A DNA stretch of 64,000 nucleotides from Raffaelea ambrosiae (GCA_002778195.1 PCDI01000004.1:2436418-2500417); one strand, 5' to 3'; positions 29,967 to 41,575 are shown, counted from the first letter of the stretch. The notes: generated by a model not told the origin, from the letters alone. Program-made: numbers and translations.

Positions 29967-32900
29967 TCATTCTTCATCTTCGAGGACTTCTTCGTCCGCA
30001 TCCTCCCATTCCTGTATAATATCTATGGCATGTCTCGTGCGTTGGTCATCTGGCCCAAGCACCCGCTTGAAACCCTCTGCGCATTTCCGCATTATGTCGA
30101 ACGCCTCCTCGTCTCGGCCTAATGATTTCAAGGCCTGGGCGAGATCGCGATTGTTTGATAGCGTCTCAGGCTGGTCGGGTCCCAACTTCTCCTCGTAAGC
30201 CTGTGAAATTTCCCGAAACATGGATTCAGCTTCTTCCAGTCGATCCATTTCTAAATAATTAGATGCCAAGTTGGATTTGCTTCTCAATGTGTCGAGGTGG
30301 TCGGGCCCCCGCATCTCCTCGTGAGCCCGTAAAACTTCCAGATTCAGCGATGCCGTTTCTTCCAGTCGACCCATTCTTCTATATATTGTTGCTAAGAGGA
30401 ATTTGGTTTTCAATGTGTCGCTGTGGACGGGTCCCAGCATCTCCTCGCGAGCCTTCAAGACTACCAGACCCAGCGATTCGGCTTCTTCCAGTCGATATGC
30501 TAGGCAGCATGATACTGCCAAATCGGTTTTATAAGCCAATGTATCCGGGCGATTGGGCTCCAGCTCCTCGCTGCTAATCTTGATCGCTTCTAGGAGTAGT
30601 GCTTCGGCTTCTGCATGCCGACCTAACTTGGAGTATGCCCAGGACAGCGAGCCCATGCACTCCAGCTTGCCCAGAAAGTTGACTTCTGGTGCTGTTCGGT
30701 GCGTGTCCAAGAGCTTGGTGAATATTTCCTCGGCCTTGTCCCACCGAGTTTGTATCAGATAAATACGACCCAGTCTTGAGGCTGCTGACAACGTCATAGG
30801 ATGTCTCGCTCCTACTTTTTGCGATAAGCGTGGCAGCGCGAAACTGACCAACTCTTCGGCCTTGTCCAGCCGGTCCATATTTTGATACAACTGTGCCAGT
30901 GTGCACATGCCATATAGGATTTCAAGATCGTCAACTCCTAGTGCTGTTTTCTGAGCCTTTAGCACTATTTCGCGCAATTCTTTGGCCCGGTCCCAGAAGT
31001 CTTCTCTGCTAACCAAGTCCGATAGCATCTCGAGACTGCCCAGTGTCTTGAGATGCGTCGGGCCTAGTTTCTCCGTCCTGATTGCCAATGCTTGCGAGCA
31101 CAGTTCTGCGGCTTCGTCGTGTCGATCTTGGCTTGCGAATATGCTTGATAGTGTGAGCATGGTCTTCGCAACGGCCAGACTGTCTGGAGCCAATATCCTC
31201 TTTCTCGCTTCCATCACTTCAGAACACAACTTCTCAGCGTCTTGGAGCTGTCCCCGCTCAATGTATATATCGCATAGCGTTTCCATGTGTTGCAGGGTAT
31301 CGGGATGGTCTGCTCCCAGAGCTTCTGTTGCCCCCTCAACAGCCCTTTGCAAGAGCTTCCCCGCCTCGGTGTACCGACCACGTTTTCCACGTAAGTATCC
31401 TAGGTCGCCCACTGTGTCTAGTGTTTCGGGATGTTTTGGTCCCAGAGTTCGTTCTTGCCATTCCAGCACTTCGACGTACAAATCCTCGGCCCTGGCCCAT
31501 CGGCCCATATGCATGTACACAATCGCTAAGATGACCTTGATGTCGAGCGTATTATTAGCATCGACTCCATCTCGTCTGATCCGAGCCTCTAAAATGGAGT
31601 TCAAGAGTAGCTCTGCCTCTCTTAACCGGCCTTCCTTGTCAAGGCATGCTGCATAACTAGTCATCAGGACCAGCAGCATGTCACGTTCGTAGCGATCAGC
31701 GCACATAGCAAACACATGGTGTGCATGTGGCAAGTACAACCTCCACTGCCCACGGTATTCAACCTCAGCGTTGGACAAAAGAAAGTAGAGTCTTTCCGAA
31801 ACCTCGTCGGTCCACTTTCTCAATAGCTGTTTGCTCCGCAGCCAGTTTCGAGTGGCAATGTGCACGAGTCGATGCATGTTGAAAAGCTGGCCCGCTCTTT
31901 GCTTGCTTATGAACGAGTAGGCACAAAGCGTTCCGATCGCTTCGTCTTCTGCCTTGTGTGACGGCCCGGGTGGCAGAAGTGCACGAGGGATGTCTTTCGC
32001 GTCCATGCAGGCCATGTATGACAAATACTCTGACGCCAGGGCATCTCGTTCCTGAATTTGCGAGAATGAGATCAGCCATGTCGTGGCCACGGGGTTTTTC
32101 ACGCGCTCGTTCTCGTAGCGCCAGTCGTCGTCGAAATCTTCGCTCAACAACTCAATGACACCGTCTTCCTGCTCGTCCAACAGCTGCAGATACTCGGCAA
32201 TGGTTATCGTGTTCATGTTGATGTATGTGGCCGCCTGTACAAGCGCCAGTGGCAGGTATGTGAGTCGCTTGAGAAGTGCGGCTGTGTCTTCTTTTTCCTG
32301 AAGCAGATCCCTGTCGATGAGGTAGTTGCTCAGAAGCTGTCGTCCGCTGTCTTGGTCCATCTCCGACAGATTGATGACATTGGGCATAGCCAGCTTAGTT
32401 GCCACCTGCTTATCACGCGTCGTGAAAAGAATGGTGCCGGACGTCTTTTTGGGCAGGTAGCTGGTCAGCCCCTTGGGGTTGGGTGTCGTCTTGTCTTCCC
32501 ACACGGCCGTGTCGTCCACGTTGTCAAACACCACAAGCCAGCGGCCGCTCTCTTCGCTGCTCCAATAGTCCCGCAGCAGCATTCGTACATCGGCCTGGGC
32601 ATCATCGTGTCCAGGAATCTTGAGCTCTCGGGCAGCGGTCCGATACGCTTGCTCGATGATCTCGGCGCTCACACAAGGTATCCAGAATGTGGCGCAATCC
32701 GGGAACTCCTTCTTGTGTTGGAAGACAAACTCCAGTGCCATCTGCGTTTTCCCGATGCCGCCCAGGCCCGTGATGGCAATCTTTGTTGTGCGCTGTTTCG
32801 TGGGGAGCATTTGGCGCAGCTTCTTCATTTCAGGCTCCCGCCCAGTAAACGAAGGATTGCGCTCAAAGGCGACAATCCAAGACCGTTTCTTCCCTGATGA

Positions 32901-33705
32901 AAGGCTAGTTTTAGTCGACAAAGAACACCAAACATGGAAAAGGGGCGACGAACAACGTACTTTGCGGTCGGTCTTCATCGGGGGCTTGCGTCCTTTTGTG
33001 TATTTCTTCTCGAAGCCGACGGCGTGCGTTGTCCTTGCCTTCGCCGTAGATGATCGGCAATTGCACGTCAAAGAGCCCGAACAGGCAGTAAGCGAGGTCT
33101 TCGTCTCGCGTTGTCGTCCGAGGTTCTGTCCATCGAAAGCGTTCTTCGACCCCAAACTCGGACGGATGTTGACCTCGGAGAGCTGCGATGGGTATTCCCG
33201 TGACTTCGTGGATCGGCTTCTCGAGGGATGTCTTGTCGCCAAGATGGTTGCCGGCTTTCGAATAAAACTCGACTGACGCGGGCGCCAAGAGTTCCTGCAG
33301 TGTCCATCCCCGCGTGAACCAGCGGCTCTTCCGAAAGTTGCCCTCCCATGATGGCTTGTTCCGGTCGTTCCCTTCCACATCCGGCAGGTAGACGTAACAC
33401 GAAACTGCCTCCTGATACCACCGGTACATGGACACGATGGCTTCAGACAGCTCGGAGTGGTTGCTCTTGTTGATGCAGCAAGTGTCGACCCAAAAGTACT
33501 CCAAGCCATGCTGCTGTGCCGTCTTTCCGCAGAAACGAATCTTTTCGTACCCGGGCCTCGATTCCGCGTTGCCTTTTGTCAGGTCTTCGTAGGTGACCTC
33601 GCCGTTGCCCCAGGTATGCGACAGGATGGCATATGGAGGGGTCTTTCCGGGAAGGAAGTCATCAGTCAGGTCAAAGCCTTCTCCTTTGCACCGCAGGAGC
33701 CGCAT
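29967..33705 (-). CDS. HET-NB-ARC-TPR protein (fungal NLR)
   Basis: Two exons, 32961-33705 and 29967-32893, joined at GTACGT...ATCAG; 1223 residues. Residues about 20-170 form a HET domain with all three signature blocks (YAILSHTWG, YFWVDTCCINK, RGWTLQELLAP). An NB-ARC NTPase follows with P-loop GLGGIGKT (about 291-298), Walker B VVFDN, ILFTTRD and an LPLALVQAATY block. From about residue 650 to the end there are twelve or thirteen 42-residue kinesin-light-chain-type TPRs marked by LGPxHPxTL. This is the architecture of fungal STAND/NLR proteins that trigger heterokaryon-incompatibility-type cell death when the repeats sense a ligand. All key motifs are intact, so it is probably functional. 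The TPR units are not near-identical at DNA level. Third codon positions are less G/C-rich than in metabolic genes nearby. Confidence 0.92.
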
Positions 33706-34705
33706 CTTGAAGAAAGAGGCTCTCTAAGAAGCCAGAAAGTCGTTGTAGAAAGGCGTGCGGTACCGGTCGTGTTTCTCGTTTTGAGTGTTGTCAACGGGAG
33801 AAAGCGGGACAAGATGGAATCTCGACACTGATAAGCTGCGACAGTTTCGAGGCGGTGCTCCCACGTTATGCGAGTACTTGCAGATGGCCTGATATGGGAC
33901 CAAAATGCATGTATACTGGTACCAGAAGGCTGAGTTGATCAAATCTACCTTGTCGGGACGAGAAAATGAGGGGTTTGCATGAACATCAGCCAATCCCAGG
34001 AAAGTCTATTTTTGGATTTGACGGACAACATTCCTTGCACCTCCAAAAAGTTTGAAGTTTGAATTAAAAGCATATTCATCAGGTGCCCGTTATTGAAAGA
34101 TAGCCCAGGCCGAGACGAAATGGCTCGCATTTAAGGGCCATGCTATGCACGCAAAAGGGCCTCGCGTCAAGGCAGATACGAAGACAGCTGCTTCAACGCT
34201 GTGTACAGACCATAGTCTGAATGATGCGTTCAATACAACATCGCCATGTGACAGACTGGGACGCACAAATCCACATTAGTAACTGCCCCGAAACGATGCT
34301 AACGGGGTTCCAACGAGCCGGGCAGCTTTATCTTGAGCCTAACCGCGGCGAAGCCATATCAACGGAGCTACCAACCCCAATGAGGCAAAGGGAAACGCTC
34401 TGAGCCATCGGGTGTAAGTCGCATCCATATGCATCGGCACGCTTCTGGCCATTGTGTTTCGCTTTTGATAAGAACGCAGCTGCAACAATGGATAATAGAT
34501 CGGCCACTCGGGGAGTTGGGAATTCAAATCTGTCGTCCGTTGGATCAGCGGGGCCTCACATTGATCACCGCGGTCTCCTCTAGTAGAGAACCCTTTCCAC
34601 TATCATGAAATTCGTGGTCATCTGTGCTCTTTTTCTGGCCACCACCAAACTCCCTCCCACACCAACTTCCATTTCACAATTCACCCCAGAGAACGGATCG
34701 CCACC
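33706..34705. other. Divergent intergenic region (NLR / aldolase)
   Basis: One kilobase upstream of both the NLR (minus) and the aldolase gene (plus). No gene, repeat or known operator recognised; the 100 bases before 34706 are CT- and AC-rich like a leader. Confidence 0.6.
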
Positions 34706-34785
34706 ATGTCGACCACCACTGTCCTCGAAGCCCAGAAGCCCTCGCTGGCCGTGGCCTCTTCCCTGCCCATGGATACCACCACCAC

Positions 34786-34816
<31 letters not shown>

Positions 34817-35774
34817 CCGGCCGAGAGCAACGGCAACAGCCCCAAGAGGCCCGCCGGCTACGACCCGGACGACCCGGTCTCCAACCTCAACGTGCTCCCC
34901 ACGTTTGCCACGCGCGAGGAGGAGCGCGCCTGGAGCAAGGCCCAGCTGGTCGGCATCCTGCGCGTGTTTGCCCGCCACGGGTTCGCGGACGGCTTCAACG
35001 GCCACGTCAGCCTGCGCGACCCCCTCGAGCCGACGACGTTCTGGATCAACCCGTACGCGCGCCACTTTTCCTGCATCACGGTCCGCGACCTGATCCGCGT
35101 CACGCACGAGGGCCAGTACGTCGAGGGCGCGCAGACCAAGATCAACAAGGCCGGCTTCATCATCCACAGCAACATCCACCGGGCGCGGCCGGACCTCAAC
35201 GTGGTGTGCCACGCGCACTCGACGTACGGCCGGGCGTGGTCCGTGTTTGGGCGCGGGATCGAGATGCTGACGCAGGACTCGTGCTACTTTTACGACGACC
35301 TGTCGGTGTACCGCGGCTTTGGCGGCGTCGTGCTGGCCAGCGACGAGGGCACGCAGATTGCCAAGCAGCTGGGGCCGACGCACAAGAACCTGATTCTGCA
35401 GAACCACGGGTACGTATTCGTTGTTTTGACAGCGTTTCTTTTCTTTTGTGTATTTTACTGTATTGTACCACCGTATTGTATTGTATTGTATTATTTTACA
35501 TCTTATTTTCGGGATTACTAACCACACATACAGTCTCATCACGTGCGGAAGCACACCGGCCGAGGCGGCAGCATACTTTATTGTCCTGGAGCGGGCGTGC
35601 CAGACGCAGATCATTGCCGAGAGCGCGGCGGCCAACGGCGTCCCGAAACAGTTTGTGGGCGACGAGGAGGCCAGGTACACAAAGAGCTGGCTGGGCACGC
35701 CGGAGGTGATGTACATGTATTTCCAGCCCGAGTACGAGGCGGCTCTGAAAGAGGACCCAAGCTTTGTGGAGTAG
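34706..35774 (+). CDS. Class II aldolase/adducin-domain protein
   Basis: Two exons, 34706-35409 and 35534-35774, GTACGT...TACAG intron; 314 residues. A Thr/Ala-rich N-terminal tail (encoded by ACC and GCC repeats) precedes the class II aldolase fold. Visible are FADGFNGHVSLRD, NPYARHFSCITVRDLI, the metal-binding HAHSTYGRAWS and the third His in NHG at the exon junction. Bacterial relatives are fuculose- or ribulose-phosphate aldolases and epimerases; fungal members of this type are mostly uncharacterised. The gene converges with a TauD-type dioxygenase and is next-but-one to a Dal5-type transporter, so it may act on the carbon skeleton released by that pathway. That role is inference. Confidence 0.88.
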
Positions 35775-36017
35775 GCGAGTCAGGCAGACATATACTACGA
35801 ACAAGGAGACTCGAGATGTATTTGAATTTTGGTGTCGTTCAACATGTGTTTCGTGGCTATATGTTTGTGCTTTTCGCGTCCATCAAGAGTGCTGCCGTGT
35901 TGAGATATCGCAACAAATCATTCCAACACCCTGTACTCACTGAAAAAAAAACCCCCCCAGGAAAATCGATCCAAACATCTCATGGTTTCAGTATCCGCTC
36001 ACGAAAACTACCCTCGT

Positions 36018-37220
36018 CTACAACTCGTTGTACGGAACCTCGCCCTGCGGCGTGATCCGCACCAAGTGCCGCTTGATGCCGTTGCCCAGGCCGTAGTCCA
36101 GCGTCACCGAGTGCTGCGTCATGCGGTTGTCGTACACCACCACCGTGCCCTTTTCCCACTTGACGCGCGTCTGGAAGTCGATGCCGCGGTGCAGGTGGTC
36201 GAACAGGAACGCCAGCAGCATGTCGCTCTCGGGCTTGCGCAGGCCCACAATCTTGGTCGTGTACTCGGCGTTGACCCAGAGCGCCTTGCGGCCGGTGACG
36301 GGATGCCGGCGCACGACCGGGTGGACGGTGTCGATGCCGGGCCGGCGGGCCAAGTTGGTCTTGCCCGAGAGCTGGTTCTGGCGGGTGCCCGAGTGGACGG
36401 CCTGGAGCGGGTCGAGGAAGGCCTGCATGGGCGCCGACAGGCGGTCGTAGGCGGTCATGGCGTTGAGGTAGAGCGTGTCGCCGCCGGTGGCGGGCCCGCA
36501 GAGCGTGGCCAGGAAGGTGGTGCAGGGCGGGTTGACCTCGTAGGACATGTCGGTGTGCCAGGCGACGGTGTTGAGCATGCCCTCGTTCTGGTTGTCAAAG
36601 TAGGAGCCGTTGGTGCTGTCGCGGTAGACCACGTTGAGCTCGTGGTGGTCTTTGGGGTGCACGCCCCACTGGTGGACGTGCAGGCGGCCAAAGTAGCTGC
36701 CAAACGCCTTCATCCACGCCGGCGACTGGTCCACCAGGTCCTGGTCCCGGAAGATGAGCACGCCCCGCTCCGACGACCACAGCGCCAGCTCGTCCTTCTG
36801 CGCGTCGCTCAGCTGGCTCAGCTGCAGGCCCCACACCTCGGTGCCGATGTTGGGCGTCAGGTCGCGCCGCTGGGGGATGGCCGACAGCAGCGCCGTCTTC
36901 GCCGGGTCCGCCCGGGCGGCGACATCGACGTGCTCGTAGGGCGCCAACGGACCCTCCGAGGTCAGCGTGTTGTACGGCAAAAAATCCTTGTACTTGTACG
37001 CCTCCTTGGTGTAGTCGACGTTGAGCTTGAAGGGGATCTCGGTCGGGCCCTTGGGGTTGAGGGGCACCTCCTGCAGGCCCGACGGGAAGGCAAAGTCGGC
37101 CGGGGGCACAAAGTCGAGGTTGGGCACCAGGCAGGTATGGTACGGGGGGCCCTGCAGGGAGACCGTCCCGGCGGGACCCTCCGCGACTGTCTCGGTCTGT
37201 GCCACGGTCGTTTGTGACAT
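36018..37220 (-). CDS. TauD/TfdA-family Fe(II)/2-oxoglutarate dioxygenase
   Basis: Single exon, 400 residues. The core has the facial triad H222-x-D224 (AWHTDMSYE) and H370 (TQHSVT), followed by R384/R388 for 2-oxoglutarate binding, all as in taurine dioxygenase TauD and yeast JLP1. These enzymes oxidise the carbon next to a sulfonate (or related group), releasing sulfite and an aldehyde, and so free sulfur from taurine-like compounds. Other family members attack herbicides, alkyl sulfates or trimethyllysine, so the substrate is not certain. It is divergent from an MFS transporter across a promoter rich in GATA sites. A TATATA lies 122 bases upstream of the start. Strong G/C third-position bias. 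Confidence 0.9.
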   Translation of the reverse strand: MSQTTVAQTETVAEGPAGTVSLQGPPYHTCLVPNLDFVPPADFAFPSGLQEVPLNPKGPTEIPFKLNVDYTKEAYKYKDFLPYNTLTSEGPLAPYEHVDVAARADPAKTALLSAIPQRRDLTPNIGTEVWGLQLSQLSDAQKDELALWSSERGVLIFRDQDLVDQSPAWMKAFGSYFGRLHVHQWGVHPKDHHELNVVYRDSTNGSYFDNQNEGMLNTVAWHTDMSYEVNPPCTTFLATLCGPATGGDTLYLNAMTAYDRLSAPMQAFLDPLQAVHSGTRQNQLSGKTNLARRPGIDTVHPVVRRHPVTGRKALWVNAEYTTKIVGLRKPESDMLLAFLFDHLHRGIDFQTRVKWEKGTVVVYDNRMTQHSVTLDYGLGNGIKRHLVRITPQGEVPYNEL

Positions 37221-37341
37221 GTTGATTTTGGGGGGGACGGGTTTGATTTGGGAGACGGCGCTTCTTTGTGTTGTATACAGAATATGAAGTGGGATTGGGC
37301 TGGATTGATGCTCGAGTTGTCGTCCACGATGGGAGAGGCTC

Positions 37342-37347
37342 TATATA
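37342..37347 (-). promoter_or_regulatory. Candidate TATA box
   Basis: TATATA, 122 bases upstream of the dioxygenase ATG. Confidence 0.4.
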
Positions 37348-37455
37348 GACGATTCAGTCCGTCTCGGAGGATGCCATACCAAAATGCCAGAACCCCCCCC
37401 CCCCCGAACCGGCAAAAGTAGGACATCTACAACCGACAAAAACAGATGTCTGCCA

Positions 37456-37470
37456 CCCCCCGGGGGGGGG
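37456..37470. repeat. C6G9 self-complementary block
   Basis: Six C directly followed by nine G in the divergent promoter; it could form a hairpin. Confidence 0.7.
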
Positions 37471-37499
37471 TTCCCCTTTCCCGGAAGGGTTAACCCAAG

Positions 37500-37893
37500 C
37501 TATCTGGTTATCGTTCTGATAGATTCTGGTCGATAAGCTGGAGCGTCTCGACGTCCCAATCCGTCGACCCCGTGTTATCAGGACAGGATGTGTCGTGGAC
37601 TACTAGCAGCATGGCAGCGTCCGAGATGTCCACCTCCCTGGCCATGCCGCCGTTGTCTCCACATCCGATTCCAAGACCTTTGATTTCGCAGTGGTTGGTG
37701 TAGTGGTTTGTGTTAACTAGCCTGTGGAACGCCCGTGTAAGAAGCGTTTCCCTTGCCTTGAATAGGCATAGCGCCGATAAGGAAGACCCCTGGATCCCTT
37801 ATGCCGTGCCATTTTCCCACCCACGCCAGTTTATGGGGTTGGCTGTAAGACGCGCTCAGCAACGTCGTTTTGCCTCTCCAGTCGCCCAGATAA
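37500..37893. promoter_or_regulatory. Cluster of HGATAR sites (GATA-factor binding)
   Basis: Seven matches to HGATAR on either strand: AGATAG (rc) 37500-37505, CGATAA (rc) 37508-37513, TGATAG 37517-37522, CGATAA 37531-37536, TGATAA (rc) 37575-37580, CGATAA 37774-37779 and AGATAA 37888-37893. Four lie within 37 bases. In filamentous fungi AreA/NIT2 factors bind such paired sites to activate genes for poor nitrogen sources. Confidence 0.6.
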
Positions 37894-38269
37894 TAGGCTC
37901 CGGTGAGTCCAGGCGCCAGGGTTCGGCACTCGGGGCCAGAACAGCCTCTTACTGTTTGGGGGCTCGCACCTTGGCAGGCTTATCACTGTCTCCCTTTCCC
38001 CATCGCCTGATTGGACAGAGGGGCCAATATTGTCTTGGGGTGGTGTCTGGGTAGTGTTATCAACGTTGACGGCCATAGCTCAAGGGTGGAATGGGTGGAC
38101 GGCGACGGGAATGGGGATGCTCAAATAGTAAGGCATCTGTCTCTACTGCCTCCGTTTCTCATGAGTCTTTGAAAGACGAGCCCATCGACCGAGTCAGGCT
38201 TTGTCAGTTGTACTCCATACACCCAACCACTTCTCTGCTTTGTTTTTACTCCTCTGCAAGCCATACACC

Positions 38270-39980
38270 ATGGGGAAAGCAGACATCGCGGATACTGTGG
38301 TATCGTCGAGAGCGTCTTGCCGCGACGGCGAGATCGTGGCTGTCTCGAATGAGAAGCACAGACAGGCCGACATTGCTCTGGATTTTGTCGAAGAACATGA
38401 AGGCTTCCAGTACACTCCGGAGCAGGAGAGAGCTCTTGTCCGCAAAATTGACTTCTACATCATGCCCCTGGTAAGCTGTTATGTTCTTGCGGTCTTGGTT
38501 TGCACACCTGAGGGCGAAGCTGACATTGTGTCTGCAGATGTTCGTCAGCTACACGATTCAATATATGGACAAGAGCGTCATGTCCCAGGCAGCTGTCTAC
38601 GACCTCCTTACGAACTTGAAGCTTGTTGGCCAGGACTACTCTTGGTGCTCGTAAGTTAAATCCGTCGTGGATTGACCCCTAGGGAGGAAAAAAAAACGAA
38701 AACGAAAAGAAAAAAAAAAAAAAAGAAGAAGAAAGACTACCGGCTGACAACAGATCAGATCCATCTTCTACTTTGGCTACATGGTCGCCCAGCCTTTGGC
38801 TGCGTACATCTTGACCTTCTTCCCCATCGGCAAGTTTGTCGGCATCACCTCGGTCTTCTGGGCCGTGGTCCTCTTTGCCACGGCCGGCTGCACCAACTTT
38901 GGCGGCATGGCCACGGCGCGTTTCTTCCTGGGCGTGGCGGAGGCCGGCATCTCGCCGGCCTACGTTCTCATGACGGGGTCGTGGTACACCCAAGAGGAGA
39001 TCCCCTTCCGGATGGGCATCTGGTTCTGCGGGAACGGCGTCGCCATCATTCTCCAGTCCCTGATTGCCTACGGCATCGGCCACATCCACTCGTCGATTCC
39101 CGTCTGGCGGTGGTTCTTCATCATTTTCGGCGTCCTCGGCCTCGTCTGGGCGGCCGTCCTGTACTATTGGATGCCCGACACCGTTCTCACGGCCCGGTTC
39201 CTGTCCGAGGAGGAGAAAGTGATTGCCGTGGAGCGCATCCGCAAGAACCGCACCGGCGTGGCCAACCACCAGTTCAAGAAGGACCAGTTCCTCGAGGCGA
39301 TCACCGATCTCAAGGTCTGGTGGGCCTTCTTCTACACGATCATCTGGATGATCCCGACGACCGCCGTGGCCTCGTTTGGCTCGCTGGTCATCAAGGGCTT
39401 CGGCTACAACACCTTTCAGAGCTCGCTGCTGAACATGCCCCTGGGCGCCACCGAGATCATCGGCCTGCTCGTGGCGGGCTATGCGGCGCAGAGGTTCCCC
39501 AACATGCGGTGTCTCATGCAGGTGGTCTGCAACATTCCCGCGCTCATCGGGGCTGCCCTGATCAACACGCTGCCCTCGAGCAACCACGCGGGCCGGCTGG
39601 TGTCGTTCCACATCACCAACTTTACCATTGGCACCATCACGATGCTCTGGGCGCTGACAAACTCCAATGTGGCCGGCCACACGAAGCGCACGACCAGCAA
39701 CGCGATCCTGTTTATCGGGTACGCGGCCGGGTTCATCATCGGGCCGCAGTTTTTCATCGGCACGGAGGCGCCGCACTATCCGACGGGGTTCCGGACCATG
39801 CTCGTGTGCTTTGCGCTCGCCACGGTTCTGCCCGTGTTCTACTGGCTGTACATTACGTGGGAAAACAAGCGCCGGGCAGCGCAGCTGGTGGCGAGCGGTG
39901 AAGCGAACGTGCGGATTCAAAACGAAGAGTTTTTGGACCTGACAGACAAACAGCAACCCCGGTTTGTGTATATTAAGTAG
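38270..39980 (+). CDS. MFS transporter, Dal5 / anion-cation symporter family
   Basis: Three exons, 38270-38470, 38538-38650 and 38759-39980; 511 residues. The start ATG at 38270 gives a cytosolic, acidic N-terminus followed by KIDFYIMPL just before the first helix. FVSYTIQYMDKSVMSQAA and the loop with DYSWCSSIFYFGYM are typical of the allantoate permease (ACS) branch of fungal MFS carriers. Roughly 12 hydrophobic segments are visible up to the final RFVYIK. Family members carry allantoate, nicotinate, pantothenate, cysteine or sulfonates. Placement opposite the TauD-type gene suggests uptake of a sulfonate or a related organic anion; the substrate is inference. Intron 2 contains a long A-rich run. 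Confidence 0.9.
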
Positions 39981-40374
39981 TTCGGAATAGATAGGGTCCG
40001 GCAGGAACAGACAGCTGTCCGAGGCAGTGCTTCTACGTTGGTCCCCCACAAATGCAAAAAAAAAATTTTCCCTTGTTGCCAATCATTCATTTTTACGACC
40101 TCTTCCAAACAGGCACAGATGACCCTGGTGCTACCTCGCCAATTTCATTGCGTGCAAAAGACAAGAGAGACGGTACAGTTCATACAAGTCATGCTCATGA
40201 TCACTTCTCACCGACGCTTTCCGCTATGCAGGCCTGCTGCGTCACCTCCAAAAATACGTGCTGTCTCTAGTCGGCAGGGCACCGGCCATAGACAACATAG
40301 CTGTAGCGTGTCAGGGTTTTTGTTTTCTTTTTTGTTTTCTTTTTTTTCCTCTCTCCTTCAGGGGGGGAATGAAC
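39981..40374. other. Convergent intergenic region
   Basis: Three-prime ends of the transporter and the LaeA-like gene meet here; T-rich near 40320-40360. No gene seen. Confidence 0.6.
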
Positions 40375-41575
40375 TCACAATGGCACCCAGCTGTGCATGT
40401 TCCGGTTGACGACTTCGCGCCGCGCCCGCGCCAGCAGCACCTGGAAGTACGTCGGGTCCCCTTGCAGGATGTCGGTGTAGCCGCGCGCAAAGACGTTGCT
40501 GATGCCGTTGACAAAGTGCTCGAGCTCAAAGGCGCCGATCTTCTTGAGGCGCGGGTCGCGCGGCCAGGCGTTGGTGGGGATCTTGAGCACGCGCTCGACA
40601 ACGTCCTCGAAGCCGGCGTCGAGCAGGTACTGCTTCCAGCGGGCGGGCTCGCGGCCGGAGGCGCCGACTTTCTCGGACATTTGGAAGTAGATCTGGCCCA
40701 TCTCGACGTAGGCGGAGTCGGCGGGCAGGGTGCCGTCGTCGGAGCGGAAGTCGGGGACGGAGCCGCAGAGCTGCAGGTAGCCGCCGGGCTTGAGGACGCG
40801 GCGGGCCTGGGCGACGAGGCGCGGCCAGTTGTGGATGGCCATCACCAGCTCGCGGCCGTGGACCAAGTCGAACGAGTCGGCCGCCCAGAGCCAGTCGTTT
40901 TCAATGTCGTCGATCTGGGTGAGAAGACAGACAGGGTGAGTAAGAATAGGAGCCAAGAAGCGCCAAGAGCAAGAACTATCAGACCGTGGGGGGGGGACGA
41001 CACACCTCAAAGGCCAAGTTCGGCGGTACGCTGTTCGGCTGTGTCGGGGCCGTGTCGATGCCGATGACCTCGGCGGACGGGTACTTGTCGGCGACGTCAA
41101 TGGCCCAGATGCCGGAGCCGGTGCCCAGGTCGAGGATCTTCTGCGGGTGGTCGCCGATGGGCGCCAGGAACAGCTCGTCGTCCAGCAGCAGGGTGAACTT
41201 GCAGTGCTGCAGGTCGTTGCGGTCGAGCTCGGCGTCGTCGATGGGCAGCCACGGCTTGTGCAGGCCGTACGACGCATAGACGCGGCCGTTCTCCTCGACG
41301 CCGCGCAGGATCGACGAGGCCAGCGACGTGACATAGCTCGACGCCGTCGACGACGCCGCGTACGCCTCGTCGTCTTCCTCGCTCGTCGCCGAGTCGGGCT
41401 CGATGACGGGGTCGAGGGCAGGATCGTCGGCGGGATCGTCGGCGGGGAGTGGGGCGGACGAGGTAGTGGTGATGCTACCCTGCTTGGGCGGGCTCTGGGG
41501 TGGGCTTCTGGAGGGGCTCGTGGCCTTGGCCTCTGCTCCCGAGCCCTGCGGCGAATGTGGAGCTCCTTTGTCCAT
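40375..41575 (-). CDS. LaeA/UMTA-type SAM-dependent methyltransferase
   Basis: Two exons, 41006-41575 and 40375-40914, GTGTGT...ACCCAG intron; 369 residues. A disordered Ser/Pro/Asp-rich N-terminus (about 75 residues) precedes a Rossmann methyltransferase fold: motif I ILDLGTGSGIWAID, an acidic motif II ending VIGID, and a later VLKPGGYLQL block. This is the common fungal UMTA/LaeA-like family. LaeA itself regulates secondary metabolism and development from the nucleus, but most paralogues have unknown substrates. It is divergent from an O-methyltransferase across 664 bases, which raises the possibility that both act in one small biosynthetic unit; no synthase gene is nearby. Confidence 0.88.

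Larger units (their letters stand above)
37221..38269. promoter_or_regulatory. Divergent promoter of the dioxygenase and MFS genes
   Basis: These 1049 bases separate the TauD-type gene (minus) and the transporter (plus). It contains a TATA box, a C13 run (37393-37405), a C6G9 block (37456-37470) and the GATA cluster listed below; no gene is seen. Confidence 0.7.

Noticed and set aside
35982..37217. 411-codon plus-strand open frame opposite the dioxygenase
   Set aside because: Antisense shadow; Val/Gly/Arg-rich with no family match.
38679..40082. 467-codon minus-strand open frame opposite the MFS gene
   Set aside because: Antisense shadow of a gene with three clear exons.
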